Shown here: positions 32,655-39,081 of the stretch, one piece after another
How the letters are laid out: every line of letters begins with the position of its first letter
Position numbering within the stretch: the first letter of the stretch is position 1
Assembly (NCBI GenBank): GCA_024692235.1
Contig: JAILMW010000031.1
Span: 1-39,081, forward strand
Direction of reading: 5' to 3'
Length of the DNA: 39,081 nt
From: Saccharofermentans sp.
Lineage (GTDB): Bacteria > Bacillota > Clostridia > Saccharofermentanales > Saccharofermentanaceae
The notes under the pieces: generated by a model
Told to the model about the DNA's origin: nothing
What the model saw: the letters and a program-made list of their open reading frames with translations, nothing else
Database searches by the model: none
Made by a program: the position numbers and the translations under genes

Positions 32655-33490
32655 CCGAGATACTCCGCTACGTCAAAACGGTCTACCGTAACCTTTCGCG
32701 TACCCTTAGGAAGTCCTCTTCCGAGGAAAGGTGCTGCTACGCTCTCGAAACGATGTGCATCGTCGCTTGTAAAGAACTCCCTTGTAACGGAAGTGCCGTC
32801 AGAGAGCATAGAATGTTCTCTCAGATAATCTTCTACTACGGAAGCTACGCTTATGCCGGAGTTTATAAGAGTCACCCCTTCTCCCATCACGTCTCCTATC
32901 GTCTTTGCAAGAAGAGGATAGTGAGTGCAGGCAAGAACAAGAGTATCTACGCCAAACTCCTTTATGGGAGCAAGATAGCGTTCTGCCGTAAGGTGTGCGA
33001 TCTCATCGTCCCACCAGCCTTCTTCCGCCAGTGATACAAAGAGAGGACATGCCTGCTGTATTATCTGAAGATCTGAGACAGATCTGCCTTCCTCCTTTAC
33101 CGCCTTCTCATAAAGGCCGGAGGATACAGTGGCATTAGTAGCGATGATTCCTATCTTACCGTTACGTGTAGCTTTAACGGCGGCCTTGGCTCCGGGGTAT
33201 ACCACCTCTACTACAGGTACCTTGGAGTGCTTTCTTAATGCATCTATCGCATGGGTACTTGCCGTATTACATGCGATGACGATCATCTTAACGTCCTTGC
33301 TCTCAAGGAACATCATGTCCTGTAAGGAATATTCCACGATAGTATCGTGGGACTTGCTTCCGTAAGGTGCTCTTCCGTCGTCACCGTAATAGACGGTGCT
33401 CTCTGAAGGAAGACGGGCGATGATCTCGCGAAGAACGGTAAGTCCTCCGATACCTGAATCAAATACGCCTATAGGTCTGTTATCTGCCAT
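32651..33490 (-). CDS. murI: Glutamate racemase
   Basis: A 279-residue racemase that makes D-glutamate for peptidoglycan. The catalytic cysteines are C74 (IACNTAS) and C188 (LACTHYPLL). The N-terminal motif GVFDSGIGGLTVLR and YYGDDGRAPYG are present in order. The C-terminus is slightly longer than in many relatives. No good ribosome site is visible before the ATG (only GTGAG-like). The 164 bases upstream (33491-33654) are AT-rich and hold no convincing promoter or gene. It is the first gene of a pair with DUF1934. Confidence 0.96.
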   Translation of the reverse strand: MADNRPIGVFDSGIGGLTVLREIIARLPSESTVYYGDDGRAPYGSKSHDTIVEYSLQDMMFLESKDVKMIVIACNTASTHAIDALRKHSKVPVVEVVYPGAKAAVKATRNGKIGIIATNATVSSGLYEKAVKEEGRSVSDLQIIQQACPLFVSLAEEGWWDDEIAHLTAERYLAPIKEFGVDTLVLACTHYPLLAKTIGDVMGEGVTLINSGISVASVVEDYLREHSMLSDGTSVTREFFTSDDAHRFESVAAPFLGRGLPKGTRKVTVDRFDVAEYLG

Positions 33491-33654
33491 TTTTCTAATC
33501 TCACTATTAATCGATTTATCTCATCAGACTCATACATCAAGAATCTTCTCGCTTTTAAGATTTTAACTCAAATCACGATTCCCCACTACAAACATAAGAA
33601 TAATCCCTTTTACCAATCGCCAGAAAGGATACGGTATGAATGTTTACACACCAA
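33491..33654. other. AT-rich gap between murI and the immunity gene
   Basis: I find no gene, clear promoter or strong terminator here. A weak AATCTT/AAGATT hairpin lies near 33541-33561. It is the junction between the housekeeping block and the toxin locus. Confidence 0.4.
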
Positions 33655-34500
33655 TTATCGGCTAATCCATCTATGAGATAATGGATAATACTTTAGTATC
33701 TTCTTGATATCGCTTTCTAAATATCCCCATTCCATAGACAGGATTTCGCAATTTGCTATCGCATCTTTATTAACCTGATACAATTCATTTTCCTTAGGCC
33801 GAATAAAGTTATAATTCCCAAGATACTCCAGTCTGCTTTTAAATTTCTTAAATCCCGAAGGTTCTATTAACACTCTCTTTTCTGAATCAATAAAACTACT
33901 TTTGCTGAATCTACTGTCCAAACAAGCAAAATCCATGGAATCTATATTTTCCAAGCTATTAGGAAGCTTCTCACAAAATTTAAAGCAAACTAAAGGATGT
34001 TCATCACCTAGCCCTTCAACCCTAAAATCATAATTAATCCATGAATCAACAAGGATTAATACATATATAGGCATATCGCCTTCTAATTTGAAATAAAAGA
34101 CATCATTAGGCTTAATTTCGGGTATATTTCGTTTATATACAGTAACTTTTCTACGCACTGGTTGCGGACTGTTTAATTTATCCTTTAATTCATCGAGTAC
34201 TACCAATCTCCTGATTTGATCTTTCTCATTCCAGCGTTCGATATCTTCTGAACTTCCTATCAAAGCAAGAGCTTTGTATTTCACCTCATCAATCAGCCGC
34301 CCGTAATCATACATAACAGAAGACAAAGCTAGCCAAAAATCGACGGCATCATCTGCACATTGAGTGTAATCAGCAAACTCACTAACAGTATCTAAGTAAG
34401 CCTGCTCATCGTCTTTACCACTTTTAAGACTATTTATGTAAAACTCTTTGGTATCACGACTTACATCATTTTGTAAAATGTTAACGCCCCAAGATCCCAT
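33655..34500 (-). CDS. Probable immunity protein of the RHS toxin
   Basis: The start at 34500 is chosen for GGAGGTG four bases upstream; the protein has 281 residues. It begins MGSWGVNILQNDVSRDTKEF and continues with AVDFWLALSSVMYDYGRL, a pattern I associate with small MGxWG-type proteins found next to toxins. I cannot name the Pfam family. No signal peptide or membrane helix is seen, so it should act in the cytoplasm. Its gene follows the toxin by 14 bases on the same strand and is as AT-rich as the toxin tip. Toxin neutralization is inferred from position. Confidence 0.7.
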   Translation of the reverse strand: MGSWGVNILQNDVSRDTKEFYINSLKSGKDDEQAYLDTVSEFADYTQCADDAVDFWLALSSVMYDYGRLIDEVKYKALALIGSSEDIERWNEKDQIRRLVVLDELKDKLNSPQPVRRKVTVYKRNIPEIKPNDVFYFKLEGDMPIYVLILVDSWINYDFRVEGLGDEHPLVCFKFCEKLPNSLENIDSMDFACLDSRFSKSSFIDSEKRVLIEPSGFKKFKSRLEYLGNYNFIRPKENELYQVNKDAIANCEILSMEWGYLESDIKKILKYYPLSHRWISR

Positions 34501-34514
34501 ATAACACCTCCATC

Positions 34515-37500
34515 TTAATACCACGATGTAGGATCGCCTAACATCTGAGCAATTTCTTTAGCTTCTAACATTACTTCTTCCTGCTGATTCTCATAATATG
34601 ACATAAGTTGTGTCGAGTACCCTTCATAATACGGTTTAAACTTCCCTACTTTACTTACGGCAATACCATTACATCTATTTAAGGCATTTTTCGTATGATG
34701 ATACGCCATCAAAGTTTGTTCAAGTATTCGGCTAGCCTCAAGAGATGGAACCTTAATTATGTACGCCTGTTCAGCATCAACCCACTTTTTAGTTCTCTTA
34801 TGATATGATTTTCGGTACTTCACGTAGCTTTTGGATCTTCCAACATACAATATAGTTTCAAAAATATCCACCTCAACTGGATCCAAATCATTTTCCTCTA
34901 AATACAGTTCGTTAGCATGTAACATATACACTTCATAATTTCCCATATTTTCGCTTTTGGAAATAGACACAGAAGCAGCAAAAGCATCATTTAACGATTC
35001 TGTAATTTGCTTTAACGTATATTGTATATACGCTCTATCAGTAGCTACACCTCCTGCGATTGTTATCTTATACGTATTCAACAAATTATATCTCACCGCA
35101 TTATCGGAAGACAATTCCATTGCAAATCTAGCATAAGCAATCCCTACACACAATAATAACGTAGCATCTAATGCATCCGACAAAATATTCATAATATCCA
35201 TGGACACAGCCTGTCGAGCAAGTAGTTCGCCATTATGCCCACTCGGATCACAATACTTAACAGGATTTGAGTTAGCAAACATGTACTTGTGAAGACTCAT
35301 CGGATCATCAAGAGTTCCCTGATATGTATCCATAGAGGTGAAAGATCCTGTTGAAGGATCCATATATCTGGCTCTTAAGTAATAAAGACCTGTCTCGTCC
35401 TTCTGCTCTCCCTGGAATCCATAGTTGTTCTCAGAGTCACCTGTTCTTCCTGTCTCATTACCGAATGCATCAAAGACATAGGTGTCTGTTATTGCACCTG
35501 TCTCATCGGAGAGTGCTCTTACTGACATTCCTCCATCGTAGATATAGTAGGAAGCATCAGATCCATCTCTTCTTGCGATGAGTTCGAACCCTCTGGTGTA
35601 ATAGATAACTTCATCGTCTGTCGTTGCCTTAAGGATCTGACTATAACCTGTAGACAAGTCAATCGTAAGCTCTGTAGTAACACCATCAGTTGTCTTTGAT
35701 GTCCTGTTACCTAAGTAATCGTAGGTATAAGACTGCTCAAGAGTTCCGGTAGATGTGTTTACAGTAGCTGTTACCATCCTGTTGTGACAGTCGTAAGTAT
35801 AAGAAGCCACGATCGTTCCGTTACTGGACTGCGATACGAGGTTACCTGCGTTGTCCCAGGTATAGTCGATATCTCCTGCACTCACGAGCTGATTAAGCTC
35901 GTTATACTCATATACTGTTACTTCTCCATCCCTGTCCATAGAGACTCTGTTTGAATTGGAGTCGTATGCATATGTAGTAACGGATACTTCATCACCAACA
36001 GTTACTGTCTCAGATACAAGACGCTCGAGTTCATCGTACTCGTAAGCTACTGTACGGTTAAGCTCAGTACATGTAAGCCTCTCACCGTTATCTCCTATCG
36101 TGTACTCGAAGCTCTGAAGAACTTCTCCGTCCTCGTTAGTTGTTACCTGACTTACAAGGACATTTATGTCGTTGTAGTCATATGTTGTAGTAAGACCGTT
36201 AGGATATTCTGTAGATTCCCTGTTACCAATTGAATCGTAGGTATAAGTAGTCGTCCCTTCAGAATCGGTAACAGTTATCAGTCTTCCCATATTGTCGTAG
36301 CCATAGTCGATAGTCTCTTCATCTATGGTTATGGAAGCTACTAGTCCTGCGTCGTTATAGGTATAGAATATAACTTCACCATTAGCGTTAGTGACGCTAC
36401 TCATATAACCGTCAACGTTATATGTGTAGAAGACTGTACCTGTAGGATCGTTAACACTAATAAGGTTACCGACTGAACTGTAGGTATAAGTCGTTACTTC
36501 TCCATTTGTTGTCGTTGTAGCGATCCTATCCATATCGTCGTAGGTATAAGTAGTCTCTACGCCTGCAAAGTCAGTTGAAGATACTACTCGACCATAGGAG
36601 TCGTAAGACGTTGTAGCAGTATTACCAGCTGCGTTGGAGATGGATGTGTTTTGTCCGTTGATATTATAAGTGTATGTCGTAACATAACCTCTACTGTCGG
36701 TAACTGACAAAAGATTACCAAACTCATCATAAGAATAGCTCCACACATTACCTAAGGCATCTGTAACACCAATCAGCCTATCCAGACAATCATAAGAATA
36801 GCTCGTAGTATTACCATAGGCATCACTTTGAGACGTCATGCGACCTCTTACATCGTATGTAGTGAATAATGTACTTCCGTTAGGACGTGTAACAGATGTT
36901 TGGTTACCCAAATTATCATAAGTATACGTATATACATTCCCGGCTGCATCAGTAACCGAAGAAACATTACCCCTATCGTTATAGGTATATGTTGTCGTAT
37001 TACCTGCAGGATCAGTAACAGAAGTATTTCTTCCAAGGTAGTCGTAACCATAAGTAGTAGTTCCACCAAATACATTGGTTGATGACGTTATACGATTACA
37101 TGAATCATATGAATAACTCTCTGTAGCTCCGTTAGCATATGATTTTCCAATGCAGTTTCCTACAGCATCATATGTGAATGTGGCAGTCCTGCCCATTCTG
37201 TCTGTTGCAGTAAGGTTTCTGCCTTCAAGGTCATATGTGAATCTCTCGGAAGTACCGTCCGGATAGGAGATACAAGTGAGGTTACCATAGGTATCGTAAG
37301 AATAATCAAATACATTCCCAAACTCATCGGTTCGAGTTGTAAGATTACCATTCTGATTATAGGAAAAAGATTCAGTTGTTCCGTCGGCGTATGTAACACT
37401 CGTAATATTTCCAGCCGAATCATAACTATATGTATCAGTATAAGATACCCCTTGATAAGTGATATTTCTACTTATCATTCGACCTTGAGAATCATAGCTG

Positions 37501-39081
37501 TAATTCACTACGTTACCCAATGCATCCGTAGTAGATGCTATATTTCCTGAATCATCATAAGACATATTTAGAATAGTACCCAAACTGTCCGTTACACTAG
37601 TGATACCGCCATCGGCATTATACATAAAGCATTGTACATTACCTAGGCTATCAGTTAATTCAGATATCCTTCCCATATCATCATACTGATAAGAATATTC
37701 AGGACAACCGTAATATGAAATACTTGTCACTTGACATGCTGAGTTATAAACTATCTCCTCTGCAACACCAGAAGAATCACTTGATGTCAGGAGACTACCA
37801 TTCTCATCGTAAGAATAGGAGAATGTTGTACCGTCAGGTCTGGTCTCAGATGTCTTGTTGTTATTACTGTCGTATGTATATGTCGTAGTTCTACCGAGAG
37901 CGTCTGTGACACTAGTGACATTACCATTCTCATCGTAGTAATAGACGGTGCTGTAGCCAAGTCTGTCGGTAGTAACTTCCATTCTGGAATCAAGATCGTG
38001 CTGGAACTCGATCCTGTTTCCGTCAGCATCTATAGTAGCTACGAGTCTTCCGTCTTCGTCATACTCGTTTCTTGCGACAGTTACACCGTTGTCTGCAGTG
38101 ATATCAGTAAGATAGTGGCTGTCGTCGTAAGAGAACGATGTATTGTAGCCTGCAGTATCGTTAACAGAAATGAGATTTCCTGCCTCATCGTAGGTATAAG
38201 ATACTTCGTTACCAAGTCCGTCTGTAATGGAAGTGATCCTGCCATTCTCATCCCTGTTGAATGATATATTACCGCCTTCAGAATATATGATACCGCTGTC
38301 TGTTATCTCAATAGTCCTTCCATAGGAGTCTTCAACCTTATAAAGGCCTGTATCGATATTGAAGTAGAACTTTATGCCGTCGTATCTTGTAAGCATGAAG
38401 TTCTTGGGCTCCCACATAGAGAAATCACCATTAAGAAGTGTTCCAGTTGACGGATCGTAGCTGAGTCCTTCAGCGTTATCGAGGCACGTTAATGTAGCCG
38501 TACCGTTTGTATTGGTAAAGCTTACATCTATCGTTCCAAGTGGAACATCGAGCCATCCATCGGAAGAGAGACTCAATGAGAAGGTCTCCGAACTTCCGTT
38601 ACCCCAGTCTACATATATCTCATGGGGATGGTCCTCCTTCCAATAGTTAAGAGGTAACATATAAGTCGTCCTGCTCTCATAACCCCAGCCCATAGCAAGA
38701 TTCTGGCTTACAGAGATAGATGGGCCACCTATAGTCATGTCCCAACCGTAGCCGAAGTCACCGTCTACAGTCCTTCTCCTACTATCGTATGTCCTGTAGA
38801 CTTCAACAGGAAGTCCTGATACAGGTAGCGACATATCAATGAAAGATATAGAGAAGTTACCTATCTTAGCCTGTCCTGTTACAAGAACGATTATGGAGTC
38901 TTCAACATAACCGTCTTCAGCATTTGCTCTTAAGACGATCCTGTAGAATCCGTTCATGAGGAGTGTAGGATCAAGTGTTCCTACTACTCCGTTTTCCTCT
39001 ATCTCCTCTGTTCCTGTACTTGCATATACAGGCTCTTCAGAACCAACAGGAATGATCTCAAAGGAATAATCCTGAAGTTCT
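34515..39081 (-). CDS. RHS/YD-repeat polymorphic toxin with GIY-YIG-like nuclease tip (partial)
   Basis: The frame stays open through the right window edge, so the N-terminus is missing; more than 1,500 residues are visible. After a beta-rich part (VSGLPVEVYRTYDSR...) come about 40 YD repeats (bases ~38330-35690). The RHS core follows (YGFQGEQKDETGLYYLRARY ... DPSGHNG) and ends near base 35229. The last ~237 residues are a distinct tip. Its pattern VYML ... ILYVGRSKS ... R ... H ... RILEQTLMAYHH ... NRCNGI fits the GIY-YIG (URI) nuclease fold, with Tyr, Gly, Arg, Glu and Asn at the expected places. The YD shell would encapsulate the tip. The tip is AT-richer than the core, as expected for exchanged cassettes. 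Confidence 0.88.
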   Translation of the reverse strand, partial: ELQDYSFEIIPVGSEEPVYASTGTEEIEENGVVGTLDPTLLMNGFYRIVLRANAEDGYVEDSIIVLVTGQAKIGNFSISFIDMSLPVSGLPVEVYRTYDSRRRTVDGDFGYGWDMTIGGPSISVSQNLAMGWGYESRTTYMLPLNYWKEDHPHEIYVDWGNGSSETFSLSLSSDGWLDVPLGTIDVSFTNTNGTATLTCLDNAEGLSYDPSTGTLLNGDFSMWEPKNFMLTRYDGIKFYFNIDTGLYKVEDSYGRTIEITDSGIIYSEGGNISFNRDENGRITSITDGLGNEVSYTYDEAGNLISVNDTAGYNTSFSYDDSHYLTDITADNGVTVARNEYDEDGRLVATIDADGNRIEFQHDLDSRMEVTTDRLGYSTVYYYDENGNVTSVTDALGRTTTYTYDSNNNKTSETRPDGTTFSYSYDENGSLLTSSDSSGVAEEIVYNSACQVTSISYYGCPEYSYQYDDMGRISELTDSLGNVQCFMYNADGGITSVTDSLGTILNMSYDDSGNIASTTDALGNVVNYSYDSQGRMISRNITYQGVSYTDTYSYDSAGNITSVTYADGTTESFSYNQNGNLTTRTDEFGNVFDYSYDTYGNLTCISYPDGTSERFTYDLEGRNLTATDRMGRTATFTYDAVGNCIGKSYANGATESYSYDSCNRITSSTNVFGGTTTYGYDYLGRNTSVTDPAGNTTTYTYNDRGNVSSVTDAAGNVYTYTYDNLGNQTSVTRPNGSTLFTTYDVRGRMTSQSDAYGNTTSYSYDCLDRLIGVTDALGNVWSYSYDEFGNLLSVTDSRGYVTTYTYNINGQNTSISNAAGNTATTSYDSYGRVVSSTDFAGVETTYTYDDMDRIATTTTNGEVTTYTYSSVGNLISVNDPTGTVFYTYNVDGYMSSVTNANGEVIFYTYNDAGLVASITIDEETIDYGYDNMGRLITVTDSEGTTTYTYDSIGNRESTEYPNGLTTTYDYNDINVLVSQVTTNEDGEVLQSFEYTIGDNGERLTCTELNRTVAYEYDELERLVSETVTVGDEVSVTTYAYDSNSNRVSMDRDGEVTVYEYNELNQLVSAGDIDYTWDNAGNLVSQSSNGTIVASYTYDCHNRMVTATVNTSTGTLEQSYTYDYLGNRTSKTTDGVTTELTIDLSTGYSQILKATTDDEVIYYTRGFELIARRDGSDASYYIYDGGMSVRALSDETGAITDTYVFDAFGNETGRTGDSENNYGFQGEQKDETGLYYLRARYMDPSTGSFTSMDTYQGTLDDPMSLHKYMFANSNPVKYCDPSGHNGELLARQAVSMDIMNILSDALDATLLLCVGIAYARFAMELSSDNAVRYNLLNTYKITIAGGVATDRAYIQYTLKQITESLNDAFAASVSISKSENMGNYEVYMLHANELYLEENDLDPVEVDIFETILYVGRSKSYVKYRKSYHKRTKKWVDAEQAYIIKVPSLEASRILEQTLMAYHHTKNALNRCNGIAVSKVGKFKPYYEGYSTQLMSYYENQQEEVMLEAKEIAQMLGDPTSWY
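35690..38330 (-). repeat. YD-repeat array coded in the RHS gene
   Basis: About 40 protein repeats of the type TTYTYDSNGNL, each roughly 20 residues. They differ in DNA sequence, so this is a protein-level repeat rather than an exact DNA tandem repeat. Repeats between about 36600 and 37800 look richer in A/T than those on either side. Confidence 0.9.

Noticed and set aside
35690..38330. Possible CRISPR array or exact DNA tandem repeat
   Set aside because: The periodicity is coded YD protein repeats with variable DNA and no constant spacer-repeat pattern.

Overview
The window reads as a chromosomal segment from a Gram-positive anaerobe of the class Clostridia, probably a gut or rumen organism. 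The reasons are AGGAGG-type ribosome sites before most genes, a Spo0A C-terminal-type regulator, YdbC, DUF1934 and zinc-type L32 genes, and many structural genes in short divergent operons. I cannot name a genus from sequence alone.

Layout. Bases 1-2612 are the right end of an integrated mobilizable element: the tail of a replication or ATPase-like protein, a dense TGACGA repeat cluster, a probable oriT, mobC, a MOBP-type relaxase with a second gene nested in another frame, a Tn916-type excisionase and arm-type repeats. It abuts the 3' end of a tRNA-Thr(UGU) gene, and no integrase lies between xis and the tRNA. Bases 2700-4800 hold a flavodoxin, a cytidylate-kinase-like protein fused to a nuclease-like domain, and an HPRT-family protein whose catalytic Asp is replaced by Arg. 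Bases 4811-5458 carry no convincing protein gene. They encode, on the minus strand, a ~580-nt structured RNA with its own promoter, closing helix and terminator. This is the strongest candidate here for an unusual or undescribed element.

Bases 5577-20337 hold an MscS channel, a dinB / radical SAM / membrane operon, an OmpR-type regulator with a 7TMR-DISM histidine kinase, a DUF1858 redox protein, HU, a Spo0A_C-type regulator, a ydbC / membrane / ligA / formyl-THF cyclo-ligase / membrane operon, a metallophosphoesterase and two tandem zinc-ribbon membrane paralogues. Bases 20427-33490 are mostly housekeeping: glycogen phosphorylase under a palindromic operator, a prepilin peptidase / degenerate CPBP-like / AI-2E-family operon, U32 peptidase, mltG, typA, der, rpmF, DUF1934 and murI.

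Bases 33655-39081 are a polymorphic toxin locus on the minus strand. A giant RHS/YD-repeat protein, cut off by the window edge, ends in an AT-rich GIY-YIG-like nuclease tip and is followed immediately by a probable immunity gene.

How the genes work together. The left end is a DNA-transfer module (oriT, MobC, relaxase, membrane-anchored nested protein, Xis). The right end is an inter-bacterial competition module. Between them are cell-wall (mltG, murI), translation (typA, der, rpmF), DNA maintenance (ligA, dinB, HU) and reserve-carbon (glgP) functions.
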